Source: an uncultured Geobacter sp. (GTDB lineage Bacteria; Desulfobacterota; Desulfuromonadia; Geobacterales; DSM-12255). From it: 32,278 bases of DNA. The stretch lies in the NCBI GenBank assembly GCA_937860145.1, contig CALMBF010000183.1, forward strand, positions 1 through 32,278. Direction: 5' to 3'. The notes beneath the pieces were generated by a model. That model ran no database searches. It saw nothing but the letters and a program-made list of their open reading frames with translations, and was not told the DNA's origin. The translations under genes and the position numbers were made by a program. Shown here piece after piece: positions 23,712 to 32,224 of this stretch (positions within the stretch are counted from its first letter, which is position 1; the number at the start of each line of letters is the position of its first letter).

Positions 23712-23758
23712 TTTCATGTGAAATGAAACTTGACACGAGCGAGGTAACAATTTAATTT
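23712..23758 (+). promoter_or_regulatory. Promoter and inverted repeat ahead of the RND operon
   Basis: A TTGACA (-35, 23730-23735) is followed after 17 bases by TAATTT (-10, 23753-23758). Just upstream is an inverted repeat TTTCAT / ATGAAA (23712-23728) that could bind a regulator such as the nearby OmpR-type protein. The first downstream gene starts at about 23788. Confidence 0.5.
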
Positions 23759-23787
23759 AATAGTTCGTCAGCGACAGAATTGGAGCC

Positions 23788-24168
23788 GTGATTTTCTTGA
23801 ATATGAGCCTCAGAAAATTTATTGCAATAACTCTGATAACGGTGATGGCCTGCCTCTCCATCAATACGGTTTTTTCCGTTGCCCATGGGATCGAGGAAGC
23901 AGGTATTACCTCTCCACATGATATCTCGTTTGGACTCTCACACGCTGAGACCCCAGGGCACTGTCCGTCTTGTCCCACCGAAGACCATCCCAGCACCGAT
24001 CATGACCATTTCAGTTGTGACCACCACACGTATGTTTCCCTTGCCGATCAAGAGGTGTATCGCCACCCGATACCACACTCGCTTGAGCGTGCCCGCGTAG
24101 CAGAGCCATTCAAGTTCATCCCCGAAGTCTTCCTGGACAAATTCATCCCCCCGCAGAACCTCGCATAA
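23788..24168 (+). CDS. Small exported His/Cys-rich protein upstream of the RND genes
   Basis: This 126-residue protein has a signal-like N-terminus (ITLITVMACLSINTVFSVAHG). The region after residue ~50 (HAETPGHCPSCPTEDHPSTDHDHFSCDHH) is dense in His, Cys and Asp and should bind metal. No family name fits, but short His-rich exported proteins often precede tripartite metal pumps. The start is uncertain: GTG 23788, TTG 23797 and ATG 23803 are all in frame, and GGAG at 23782-23785 fits none ideally. It likely buffers or delivers metal in the periplasm for the TolC/adaptor/pump set that follows. The 24169-24429 gap has only a weak hairpin and an in-frame Cys/His-rich extension of the next gene. 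Confidence 0.65.
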   Translation: MIFLNMSLRKFIAITLITVMACLSINTVFSVAHGIEEAGITSPHDISFGLSHAETPGHCPSCPTEDHPSTDHDHFSCDHHTYVSLADQEVYRHPIPHSLERARVAEPFKFIPEVFLDKFIPPQNLA

Positions 24169-24429
24169 CCTGCAGAGACACTACCCGTGCGCCTGAAACG
24201 ACTCTTCTTGTGTCGTTAACGTATGGTTTTGTCCAGCACCCACAACGCAAAATATCGCCATCATAATCCGCATTGTGACATCCCTGGAGCCACTCTTCAG
24301 GATTGTCTGAGCGCATCGCTGCACTTGTGCTGCGCTGTCCACTGCAAGGGGTACCCGTTTACGCTCGGAGTGCCATTGCATCTGTGCGGACGTCTGACAC
24401 GTAAAATCATGTGTAACGAGGAGGAGCAT

Positions 24430-25734
24430 TTGATTCAGAACAAACTGAACAAGCAGATGTATGTCGCCGCGCTGGTCACGGCAGTTATTGCAGTAGCGGC
24501 ACCACTCAGGGCTGAAGACAAGATACTTTCGCTAGCTGAAATCATGGCCATCGCCCAGGAAAGCAACGGCGAATTGAAGGCGCTTCGCCAGGAAATAGGG
24601 ATAGGTGAAGCTGGGAAAACGAGGGCTGGCCTCCATCCCAACCCTGTTCTGGAGCTGGAAGGCGCAACCGGTGCCTTGACCGGCAGTTCGTCTGAAAACA
24701 GGGTGGCCATCGGGGTATCGCAGGAGTTTTTGCTTGGCGGCAAACGGGGCAAGCGGCTGGCCGTGGCCGAGTCGGAGCTGACCCGGTTCGGTTACCGGTT
24801 AAAGGATGCGGAACGCCTGGTGTTGCTGGAGGTGAAGGCTGGTTTCTACGACCTGCTGCTGGCAGAGAACCGGTTTGATCTGGCGCAGAAGTCGCTTGAA
24901 TTGAACAACCAGCTATTGCAGATAACCAAAGAGCGGCTGGCTGCCGGTGATGTGGCGGAGTTGGATGCCAATCTGGCCAAGGTTGAAGTCGCTCGCAGTG
25001 ATGGGCGAAAATTTGAGGCGGAAACGGAACTGGTTCCTGCCCGCCAGCGGCTGCTTGCCCTCATGGGGACTCCTTCCCGGACAACGCTCAACGTTGCCGG
25101 TTCCCAGGCAGTAAAACCGCTCCTGCCCAATGCTGCCGAACTCAAGAGCCTGGCGCTGCAACACCGTCCTGACCTGCAGGCGGCCCTTGCGGAAAAAGGT
25201 AAAGGGGAGGCGGAACTCTCCCTGGCCCATGCCGATAAAATTCCCAACCTGACCGCAGGGGTCTCCTTCAGCAGTGAACGGACCGAGACCTCTCTCGGTG
25301 GATTGTCGGAACGGTCTACAGACTACCTGATTGGGGTGAAACTTTCGTTGCCAATCCCGGTATTCGACAAAAACCAGGCCGGTATTCAAGAGGCTCAGGC
25401 CAGAAAGAGCAGTGCCGAGAGCCGCTATCAGTATCTCAGGCAGAACATTGAACGGGAAGTGGACGCTGCACAGGCACGAGTCGCCACTGCTGAAAAAGCC
25501 TTGAGCATCTATACCAGAGAGATCATTCCTCAACTGACAGAAAACCTGAAGCTGGTTCAGGAGGCCTACCGTCTCGGCGAAGTGGGGATACTGGCGGTGA
25601 TCGAGGAGCAGAAGAAATTTATCGAGGTAAACGATGCCCAACTTGCCGCGATCCACAGCTGGAACAGCGCGGTGGCCAGACTTGAGGCTGCCGTGGGCAC
25701 GGAACTGAAGAAAGAGGACGGAGGGAACAACTAA
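24430..25734 (+). CDS. TolC-family outer-membrane efflux protein (CusC/CzcC-type)
   Basis: The 434-residue protein starts best at TTG 24430 (LIQNKLNKQMYVAA), preceded by GAGGAG. The frame is open 69 codons further up (to 24223), but that part is Cys/His-rich and lacks homology. A signal peptide ends near LRAED. Two OEP repeats follow: ~45-215 with AGLHPNPVLELEG and QEFLLGGKRGKR, and ~230-420 with LPIPVFDKNQAGIQEAQARK. This is the outer-membrane channel of the tripartite pump. The adaptor starts 1 bp after its stop, so the two are tightly coupled. Confidence 0.93.
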   Translation: MIQNKLNKQMYVAALVTAVIAVAAPLRAEDKILSLAEIMAIAQESNGELKALRQEIGIGEAGKTRAGLHPNPVLELEGATGALTGSSSENRVAIGVSQEFLLGGKRGKRLAVAESELTRFGYRLKDAERLVLLEVKAGFYDLLLAENRFDLAQKSLELNNQLLQITKERLAAGDVAELDANLAKVEVARSDGRKFEAETELVPARQRLLALMGTPSRTTLNVAGSQAVKPLLPNAAELKSLALQHRPDLQAALAEKGKGEAELSLAHADKIPNLTAGVSFSSERTETSLGGLSERSTDYLIGVKLSLPIPVFDKNQAGIQEAQARKSSAESRYQYLRQNIEREVDAAQARVATAEKALSIYTREIIPQLTENLKLVQEAYRLGEVGILAVIEEQKKFIEVNDAQLAAIHSWNSAVARLEAAVGTELKKEDGGNN

Positions 25735-25735
25735 A

Positions 25736-27274
25736 ATGAACCACTATACAACTGTCATGAAATATTTCGGGATCATGCTGGTGCTGTTGTTTGCATTGGC
25801 CGGCTGCACCGGCAAAGAACAGGCCCCTACCGCGGCGAAGCACGCGAACGATGTGGAACCGGTCCGGGTAACGGCCTATTCCGCCAAGAGCGAGCTGTTT
25901 ATGGAGTATGAACCGCCGGTTGCCGGTGAAAAGGCCGGCTTTCTCGTGCATCTCACCCGGCTCTCCGATTTCAAACCGGTCACGGAGGGGGGGCTGAAAA
26001 TGGTGTTTACACCTGCCACTGGGGGCGAACCGACGACCCTGAGCCTACCGGCGCCGACCCGAACAGGCATTTACAAGGTTGAGGGGCCGTTGCCCGCCCC
26101 CGGCAAATACGGGCTCAAGCTGATAACCGACGGGAAAGGTTTCGGGGATGAAATTGCCGCTCCCGAGGTGCTTGTGCTGAATAAAGGAGAAAAACCGGCT
26201 GCCGGGGCTGCGGCCAAAGGCGGGGCAATCGCGTTCCTGAAGGAACAACAGTGGCCTCTCGATTTCATGGTGACCCTGCCAGCAAAGAAGGACTTGGGGA
26301 GCTTCGTTACCGCCACCGGGGAACTGGTGCCGGTGACGAATGCCGAAGCGACAGTCGCCGCACCCTTGGCCGGGATCATCTCCACGACAAAGCAATTGCC
26401 GTTTATCGGCAAGAAAGTGGCAAAAGGTGAAGTCGTGGCGCTGATTGATCCGCCGGTTAGGCCGGAGGGGGGGATCGGCCAGTTAAGCGCGTCCTATGCC
26501 GAGGCGAAGAACCGGGTGGCGCTCGCTCAAAAAGAGTATGACCGGTCCAAGCGGCTTTATGAGGCAAAAATTGCGCCGCAAAAACGGGTAGAGGAAGCGG
26601 AACTGACCCTGGCGAGCGCCAAGGCAGCGCTTGAGCCGCTTGAGAAAGCTGTCGGCAGCGTGAAAGGTGAAGGGAACGGGCGGATCGCGGTGCGGGCACC
26701 GGTGAGCGGCACCGTGGTTGAAGTGACCGCTGGCGCTGGTAAAGGGGTTGAGGCTGGGCAGCCGATCCTGCGGATTGTCAATACCGGCACGCTCTGGCTC
26801 AAGGTCAATGTGCCCGCCACTGAAATCGGCGCTGCAGCCAAGTCTCTCAACGCCACGTTCACTGTTGCCGGCCTTCCGGATCAGTTCAAACCCTCACGAC
26901 TGGTATCCGTTGGCGATATGCTCGACCCCCAGACCAGAACCCTGCCGGTTCTGTTTGAAGTTCCCAACCAGTCCGGTCGCCTCAAGGTCGGATTGTTTAC
27001 CTCCGTAGCGATACGGACCGGTTCGGTAACCGGAGCCCTGTCCGTACCCAAGGATGCCCTGATCGAAGACGAAGGGCGCTGGTTCGTGTTTTCCCAGACA
27101 TCTGGTGAGTCCTTCGACCGCAAGGAAGTGAAGGTCGGTATAGAGGATGCCGGCTTTGTCCAGATCACCGAGGGACTGAAAGGTGACGAGCGGGTAGTAA
27201 CCCGGGGCGCTTATTACGTCAAGCAAGCCGAGTCGGCGGCCAAGGGGGGCGCTGACCAAGGACACGCCCACTAA
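25736..27274 (+). CDS. RND periplasmic adaptor (CusB/CzcB-type), lipoprotein
   Basis: This 512-residue membrane-fusion protein has a lipobox LAGC with Cys24, so it is probably anchored to the inner membrane. After it comes an extra domain (~35-150, AEYEPPVAGEKAG-type strands and TPATGGEPTTLSLPAP), then the usual adaptor order: lipoyl/barrel-sandwich halves at ~180-220 and ~310-340 (IAVRAPVSGTVVEVTAGAGKGVEAGQ), an alpha hairpin between, and the beta-barrel and membrane-proximal domains to the C-terminus. The sequence ends in HAH, with few other metal-binding residues. It links the TolC-like channel to the pump; a repeat element separates it from the pump gene. Confidence 0.9.
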   Translation: MNHYTTVMKYFGIMLVLLFALAGCTGKEQAPTAAKHANDVEPVRVTAYSAKSELFMEYEPPVAGEKAGFLVHLTRLSDFKPVTEGGLKMVFTPATGGEPTTLSLPAPTRTGIYKVEGPLPAPGKYGLKLITDGKGFGDEIAAPEVLVLNKGEKPAAGAAAKGGAIAFLKEQQWPLDFMVTLPAKKDLGSFVTATGELVPVTNAEATVAAPLAGIISTTKQLPFIGKKVAKGEVVALIDPPVRPEGGIGQLSASYAEAKNRVALAQKEYDRSKRLYEAKIAPQKRVEEAELTLASAKAALEPLEKAVGSVKGEGNGRIAVRAPVSGTVVEVTAGAGKGVEAGQPILRIVNTGTLWLKVNVPATEIGAAAKSLNATFTVAGLPDQFKPSRLVSVGDMLDPQTRTLPVLFEVPNQSGRLKVGLFTSVAIRTGSVTGALSVPKDALIEDEGRWFVFSQTSGESFDRKEVKVGIEDAGFVQITEGLKGDERVVTRGAYYVKQAESAAKGGADQGHAH

Positions 27275-27276
27275 GC

Positions 27277-27395
27277 GGTTGTTGAAAAACAGCCATCTCG
27301 CCGCCGTCCTCGAAAGCCCTCTTGTGCGGCGTAGCGCTGCTACGCCTCCGCGGGACTTTCTGCGGGTGCGACGATCTGACTATTTTTGAACAACC
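27277..27395. repeat. MITE-like intergenic repeat between adaptor and pump genes
   Basis: The 119-bp segment begins GGTTGTTGAAAAA and ends TTTTTGAACAACC, so it has 13-bp terminal inverted repeats with one mismatch. Inside is a perfect hairpin GGCGTAGC-GCT-GCTACGCC. It has no open frame. Short, non-coding, palindromic elements with these ends look like non-autonomous mobile repeats; I recall similar sequences being scattered between genes in Geobacter-type genomes, but cannot verify copy number here. It sits inside what should be one operon and may act on transcript stability or folding between the two genes. Confidence 0.7.
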
Positions 27396-27453
27396 AAAAA
27401 TTTCAATAAGTTGTGTGGGGACGGTTCCCTGAACGAATTTGTTAGGAGAAACT

Positions 27454-30400
27454 ATGCTCGATAAAATAATCCGTCTCGCCCTGGAAAGCCGGCTGATCGT
27501 CGTTGTGGCGGCGCTCTTGGTGCTGGTGGTCGGGACGTATATAACCGTAAAAATGCCGGTGGATGTCTTGCCGGATCTGACTGCACCGACAGTCACCATC
27601 ATTACAGAAGCCCACGGGATGGCCACTGAAGAAGTGGAAACGACCGTCACCTATCCGATTGAGACCGCAGTGAACGGCTCCAGCGGAGTTCGCCGGGTCC
27701 GTTCTTATACTGTGGCCGGCCTCTCGACCGTATGGGTGGAATTCACCTGGGGGACCGACATTTATAAAGCCCGGCAGGTGGTCAACGAAAAGTTGCAATC
27801 CCTGGCCGGAGTCCTGCCGACCGATGCCATCCCCCAGCTGGCGCCGATCTCTTCGATTATGGGAGAGATCATGCATGTGGCTCTGGTAAGCGATAAACAC
27901 AACACCATGGAGTTGAAGGAGACCGCCGACTTCGTGGTGCGTAAACGCCTCCTGGCGGTATCCGGTGTCTCCCAGGTATCCAACATCGGTGGCGATACCC
28001 GTCAGTATCAGGTTGAGCTTGACCCGCAGCGTCTGCAGTCCTTCGGGGTTACGGTGGATCAGGTCATCACCGCCCTTAAGGGGGCCAATCAAAACTTTGC
28101 CGCCGGGGTGATGAAGAAGACCGGCCAGGAGTACATGATCCGTGGCGTTGGCCGGGTCAAAACCTCGTCCGACCTGGAGCAGGTGGTGGTCCTGACCAGA
28201 AACGGCATACCGACCCTGGTCAAGGATGTAGCGAGAGTCATTATCGGCCCGGCGTTCCGCTATGGCGATGCCTCAGCCAACGCCAAACCGGGGGTCATCA
28301 TCTCGATCCAGAAACATCCGACAGCCAACACCCTGGAGTTGACCACCCGCGTGGAGGGAAAACTTGCGGAACTGCAAAAGAGCCTGCCTCCTGGGATGAA
28401 GCTGGAGACCGACATTTTCCGTCAGTCCGACTTCATTGTCCGTGCTCTTGACAACATCAAGAAGGTTCTGACCGAAGGATCGGTGCTGATCATCGCCATC
28501 CTGTTCCTCTTTCTCGGCAATGTGCGGACGACTCTCATCTCCATTGCCGCCATGCCGCTGTCGCTTCTGTTTGCCATTTTCGCCCTGCGGATATTTGACA
28601 TCTCTATTAACACCATGACGCTGGGTGGGATGGCCATTGCCATCGGCGTCATTGTGGACGACGCTATCATTGATGTGGAGAACGCTTTCCGGCGGCTGCG
28701 GGAGAATCGGATGAAACCGGAGCACCTGCGGCATCCTACCGCCAAGGTGATTTTCGACGCCTCGAAAGAGATTCGAGCTTCTGTTGTCAACGCAACGATG
28801 ATCATCCTGATGGTCTTTTTCCCGCTTTTCTTCCTTTCCGGAGTGGAAGGGAAGTTGCTCAGGCCCCTCGGCATATCCTACATGGTCTCCATCGGCGCAT
28901 CGTTGATTGTTTCGCTGACTGTAACTCCGGCGCTCTGTTCGTACCTTCTGCCTCGGGCTAAATGTCTCGAACGGGAGGAGGACAGCCTGATTGTCCGCTG
29001 GCTGAAACGGGTATACCGACCGGTCCTGAATATTGCGGTCAACCGGCCGAAACTGATCATCGCCGGATCGGTCGTGGCCTTTGCCCTGGCCATGATTCCG
29101 CTTTCCATGACCGGGCGCTCGTTTCTCCCTGCCTTCAATGAGGGGGCGCTGACTGTTGTCGTCCTCACGCCGGCAGGCACCTCGCTTGAGCAGTCGGCAG
29201 CGATTGCCCTGGATGTTGAAAAGAAACTTCTTGCCCACCCGAACGTCAAGAAGACGGCCCGCCGCACCGGTCGGGGTGACATGGACGAGCATGGCAAGGC
29301 CGCCAGCATGACGGAAATCGAAGCCAGACTCGACATGAAGGATCGCAAGCTGAGCGATGTCATGGCGGAACTGCGCAAATCGATGGCCGGGATGCCGGCA
29401 ACCATTACCTTTGGCCAACCCATCGGCCACCGGATCGATCACATGCTGTCCGGTACCATGGCCAACCTGGCCATCAAGGTCTATGGCCCGGAACTCTATC
29501 GTCTGCGGATTACGGCAGAAGAGATCAAGGGGGCAATTGCCGATGTTCCCGGCCTGGCAGATCTGTCCGTGGAACAGCAGAAGGATATTCCCCAGATCCG
29601 GATCGTCCCCGACCGGGCGCAGATGGCCCGCTACAACCTGACCATGTCCCAGGTGGCCGAGGCAATGGAAGCAGCTACCGCCGGCATGCCCGTTACCAGG
29701 ACACTGGAGGGTGATCGTGGTTTCGACGTGGTGGTCAAGTTCCCCGATGCGGCCCGTAACAGCACCGGCACCATTGAAAGCGTCATGATCGATACTCCCG
29801 CGGGGGTAAAAATCCCCTTGGCCACGGTGGCCAAGGTGGTGTCAGCCAAAGGGCCGAACACCATCACCCGAGAGAATGCCCAGCGCAAGATCGTGGTGCA
29901 GGCCAACGTGGCCGGCCGTGACCTGCGCAGCGTCTTTGACGATGTCAGGAGTAACATCGAACAGAAGGTTAAACTGCCGGAGGGGTATTACGTGGAATAC
30001 GGCGGACAGTTTGAGAGCGAGGCGGAAGCAAGCCGAACCATAGGACTGCTCAGTCTGGTTTCTCTCCTCTTCATAGTCTTGATTCTCTATATCGAATTCC
30101 GTTCATTCCGGAATGCGTTCCTGGTTATGGTGAATCTGCCCCTTGCCTTTATCGGCGGTATCCTGGCGGTCTTCTTCACGACGAAAATCATCAGCGTCGC
30201 ATCGCTGGTCGGCTTCATCACCCTGTTCGGTATCGCGACCCGAAACGGTATTCTCCTCATCTCCCACTACAAACATCTCATGGAGATTGAATCCAAATCA
30301 TTACAAGAAGCCGTGTTGCAGGGCTCGATGGAACGTCTGCGTCCGGTTATCATGACGGCGCTGGCGGCCGGTCTTGCCCTGGTGCCGTTTGCCTTTGCCG

Positions 30401-30534
30401 CGGACAAGCCAGGGAACGAAATTCTTTCTCCCCTGGCAATCGTCATCCTTGGAGGGTTGGCGAGTTCCACGGTGTTGAACATGATCGTGCTGCCGTCGCT
30501 TTACTTGAAGTTCGGCAGTCAGAAAGAGAACTGA
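27454..30534 (+). CDS. HME-RND efflux pump (CusA/CzcA-type)
   Basis: This 1026-residue inner-membrane proton-driven pump starts at ATG 27454 (MLDKII), with AGGAG five bases upstream; a TTG at 27439 adds five residues and is less likely. It shows the HME-RND order of TM1, a large periplasmic porter loop, TM2-6, a second loop and TM8-12. In TM4 (GVIVDDAIIDVEN) Asp402 and Glu409 align with CzcA Asp408 and Glu415, while CzcA Asp402 is Ala396 here. CusA also lacks that first Asp, so a copper/silver rather than zinc/cobalt type is plausible, but this is not conclusive. It forms the tripartite system with the upstream adaptor and TolC-like protein. Confidence 0.95.
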   Translation: MLDKIIRLALESRLIVVVAALLVLVVGTYITVKMPVDVLPDLTAPTVTIITEAHGMATEEVETTVTYPIETAVNGSSGVRRVRSYTVAGLSTVWVEFTWGTDIYKARQVVNEKLQSLAGVLPTDAIPQLAPISSIMGEIMHVALVSDKHNTMELKETADFVVRKRLLAVSGVSQVSNIGGDTRQYQVELDPQRLQSFGVTVDQVITALKGANQNFAAGVMKKTGQEYMIRGVGRVKTSSDLEQVVVLTRNGIPTLVKDVARVIIGPAFRYGDASANAKPGVIISIQKHPTANTLELTTRVEGKLAELQKSLPPGMKLETDIFRQSDFIVRALDNIKKVLTEGSVLIIAILFLFLGNVRTTLISIAAMPLSLLFAIFALRIFDISINTMTLGGMAIAIGVIVDDAIIDVENAFRRLRENRMKPEHLRHPTAKVIFDASKEIRASVVNATMIILMVFFPLFFLSGVEGKLLRPLGISYMVSIGASLIVSLTVTPALCSYLLPRAKCLEREEDSLIVRWLKRVYRPVLNIAVNRPKLIIAGSVVAFALAMIPLSMTGRSFLPAFNEGALTVVVLTPAGTSLEQSAAIALDVEKKLLAHPNVKKTARRTGRGDMDEHGKAASMTEIEARLDMKDRKLSDVMAELRKSMAGMPATITFGQPIGHRIDHMLSGTMANLAIKVYGPELYRLRITAEEIKGAIADVPGLADLSVEQQKDIPQIRIVPDRAQMARYNLTMSQVAEAMEAATAGMPVTRTLEGDRGFDVVVKFPDAARNSTGTIESVMIDTPAGVKIPLATVAKVVSAKGPNTITRENAQRKIVVQANVAGRDLRSVFDDVRSNIEQKVKLPEGYYVEYGGQFESEAEASRTIGLLSLVSLLFIVLILYIEFRSFRNAFLVMVNLPLAFIGGILAVFFTTKIISVASLVGFITLFGIATRNGILLISHYKHLMEIESKSLQEAVLQGSMERLRPVIMTALAAGLALVPFAFAADKPGNEILSPLAIVILGGLASSTVLNMIVLPSLYLKFGSQKEN

Positions 30535-30540
30535 AAACAC

Positions 30541-30586
30541 CCCCCCTGTGCACTCAGACACATAATGAGTCGGGTGCGCAGGGGGG
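30541..30586 (+). terminator. Strong hairpin after the RND pump gene
   Basis: CCCCCCTG (30541) pairs with CAGGGGGG (ending 30586), and the stem continues with GCAC/GTGC and inner CTCA/TGAG. It lies 6 bp after the pump stop. A purine-rich RBS follows instead of a U-run, so it may be a terminator or an attenuator/mRNA 3' stabiliser before the lipoprotein gene. Confidence 0.6.
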
Positions 30587-30606
30587 TAAAGAGAGGAGAT
30601 TCCTCA

Positions 30607-31194
30607 ATGAAATTAAGGAAAATGTTTTTGTTGGCACTGGGATTAACCGTAATAAATGGCTGCGCTGAAAGCTCCGCATTGATCAAGGCAAATAGTACGA
30701 GCATACGAACAGATATCTTTGAAGAACTGGCATCGGATGGCGTTGCTCCAAAAGGATTTTGCGACTTACATATTACGTCGACATTCAAAACTCATAAGCC
30801 GGGAATCTATTCCGCATCGGACATTCATGGAACACCCGACTACAAGTTGTTGGTGAATATTGGCGGGCAGGCCGTATTACTGCAGGGCAGCCTGCGTAAT
30901 GAAAACAGCGACCCGATAAAACTGGTGGACCCGGAAGCTGGTGACGGCGTTAGATATCGATTCAGCAAGAATCTTAGATTAAAGACCGGCACACACAAGG
31001 TTGTCGTTGCCCTTCCTGATGACGAAATCGCCGTTGCACGGGAGATAGTCCTTACTGACGGGAAGATGAACCACTTGGTTGTCGAACCGGCTTACAGCTC
31101 GGCTCCGGGACAAAGGCGGCCAGGTGTAAGTACCACGAGCTTTAAGGAGGGGATCAGAACGATCAGAATAACACTGAATGGTCAGGACTTGTAA
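30607..31194 (+). CDS. Unknown lipoprotein
   Basis: From the ATG at 30607 (MKLRKMFLLALG) the protein has 195 residues and a lipobox VINGC, so it is probably lipid-anchored. A longer frame from 30565 lacks a good RBS and overlaps the hairpin. The remainder is strand-rich (GDGVRYRFSKNLRLKTGTHKVVVALPDDEIAVAREIVLTDGKMNHLVVEPAYSS), suggesting a beta-sandwich; the segment is reminiscent of PEGA or carboxypeptidase-regulatory-like domains but I cannot name the family. The GAGAGGAG RBS is strong. It follows the RND operon and may be co-transcribed if the hairpin is leaky. Confidence 0.75.
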   Translation: MKLRKMFLLALGLTVINGCAESSALIKANSTSIRTDIFEELASDGVAPKGFCDLHITSTFKTHKPGIYSASDIHGTPDYKLLVNIGGQAVLLQGSLRNENSDPIKLVDPEAGDGVRYRFSKNLRLKTGTHKVVVALPDDEIAVAREIVLTDGKMNHLVVEPAYSSAPGQRRPGVSTTSFKEGIRTIRITLNGQDL

Positions 31195-31220
31195 TTACCA
31201 ACAAAAAAAGAGTATTGCTA

Positions 31221-31562
31221 ATGAACCTTTCTATAATCATGACACTAACTGCATTAACGGTTGTTTTAGTCACTGGTTGCAACTGCAAATCGACACAAGT
31301 AATTGGTGTCAACAAAGCACTGAAACTTTCAATGCCTTCCCAAAACAAAATAACAATATCTGGTGTTGTTGCATACGTGTCGCCCTACGATCCTAAATCA
31401 TTTGCACTCATGGATATTGAAGATGCCCGAAGCAACAAGCCCAGTAGAGAAATTACATATCTAGAGGTTATCTCCACAGGTAGTACGCCGAAACCGGGTG
31501 AATCGGTCAAAGTATCCGGGAGATTTGAGGTGCATGTTCCTTATTTTACGGCAAAAAAGTGA
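31221..31562 (+). CDS. Small lipoprotein with OB-fold-like domain
   Basis: Starting at the ATG at 31221 (MNLSIIMTLTALTVVLVTGC) the protein has 113 residues and a lipobox VTGC. A TTG at 31215 would add two residues. The mature part (ITISGVVAYVSPYDPKSFALMDIEDA, then YLEVISTGSTPKPGESVKVSGRFEVH) has the strand order of small OB-fold domains such as the CcmE/tRNA_anti-like fold, which can bind metal, heme or other ligands. It lies 26 bp after the previous lipoprotein gene and probably belongs to the same transcript. Function unknown. Confidence 0.7.
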   Translation: MNLSIIMTLTALTVVLVTGCNCKSTQVIGVNKALKLSMPSQNKITISGVVAYVSPYDPKSFALMDIEDARSNKPSREITYLEVISTGSTPKPGESVKVSGRFEVHVPYFTAKK

Positions 31563-31617
31563 AGCGCTGGAAGTTATAAGTGTACTCGCACCTGTCCGTA
31601 GCCTACTGAGGTACAAT

Positions 31618-31746
31618 ATGAAAATTATTACAAGATTATCATTAACAGTATTACTGGCGGTTAGTGCAGTCGCTGCCAAAGTTCCGCAGAGGTGGGGAAT
31701 TGCAGGAGTAACCGTTCCTAGACGGTCAGGTAGTCGAATTCGATAA
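31618..31746 (+). pseudogene. 5' remnant of an exported protein gene
   Basis: A start ATG (31618) encodes a convincing signal peptide (MKIITRLSLTVLLAVSAVAA) and ~22 further residues, then a stop at 31744. The end of this frame runs antisense through the hsdR fragment that begins at 31718, so the gene was cut and joined to foreign DNA between about 31680 and 31720. The product is unlikely to be functional. Confidence 0.55.
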
Positions 31747-31900
31747 TCTCGATGCCGTTGGTGGCGTACGCGAACTTGAGTCCCGGAATCTCGGCATACT
31801 CTTTGGCCTGCTGAAGACCGTCGCCAGCGGTAAGATAGTCAGGTTTTGCCTCTACAACGGCAATGAGGTAGTCACGGGTATAACGAAGCAGATGCTGATT
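31718..31900 (-). pseudogene. hsdR: Remnant of a type I restriction subunit HsdR
   Basis: The minus-strand frame reads LLRYTRDYLIAVVEAKPDYLTAGDGLQQAKEYAEIPGLKFAYATNGIEIIEFDYLTV, then a stop (break quoted here at the fragment end). It matches the HsdR N-terminal nuclease domain (VEAK catalytic core, then GDGLQQAKEYAEILGLKFAYSTNG in relatives). Only about 60 codons survive of a normal gene of more than 750. Both flanks are unrelated, so this is debris of a lost restriction-modification locus. The remains lie in the same window as a truncated anti-restriction gene. Confidence 0.75.
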
Positions 31901-31918
31901 AATTGGTTTAAGGCCTAA

Positions 31919-31936
31919 GGTGGGGTTGCCCCCACC
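31919..31936. other. Short hairpin GGTGGGG-TTG-CCCCCACC
   Basis: GGTGGGG (31919-31925) and CCCCACC (ending 31936) form a stem of seven pairs around a tiny loop. It lies just beyond the hsdR remnant and could be a terminator piece or part of an eroded mobile end. Confidence 0.3.
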
Positions 31937-32224
31937 GTTGGCTTACGAATAGATCGCATAACCTTTATCAATGGCCGGATTGTTCTGGCCGGCAACAAGG
32001 TAAGGCGTCGTCCACAGAAACGGGCCGACTAATCTCTACCACCACCCTGTTCCCCAGAACGATACGCCCAGCGGCGGCTCATGGATGACATACGCTCATT
32101 GTTTCTGGTGTGGCTATTGTCCTGACGGTCTGCCCGAAAAAATGCCGCATGCACGTACCACTCTTCGCAGACAAGCGCCGAACCAATCAACCCCTCAACA
32201 AAATAGCGGCAATCTCTAGCAAAC
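31937..32224. other. Region of debris without a supported gene
   Basis: Nothing here can be called a gene. A minus-strand stretch at 31944-32027 encodes ...AGQNNPAIDKGYAIYS followed by a stop; NPAIDKG resembles the last coil of exported beta-helix proteins, so it may be a fragment. A 70-codon minus-strand frame (32029-32241) starts inside the IS21-type end and shows no family features. The whole stretch looks like eroded DNA next to a mobile element. Confidence 0.4.

Noticed and set aside
24976-24992. 17-bp perfect match to the tRNA-Gly att core (1352-1368) inside the TolC-like gene
   Set aside because: The match is in frame and codes for AKVEVA, a conserved part of the TolC-type protein written with ordinary codons. 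There is no second half of the tRNA core, so chance or codon use is the better explanation.
28273-29442. 389-residue minus-strand frame
   Set aside because: It is antisense to the RND pump gene; GC-rich codon use of the real gene keeps the opposite frame open.
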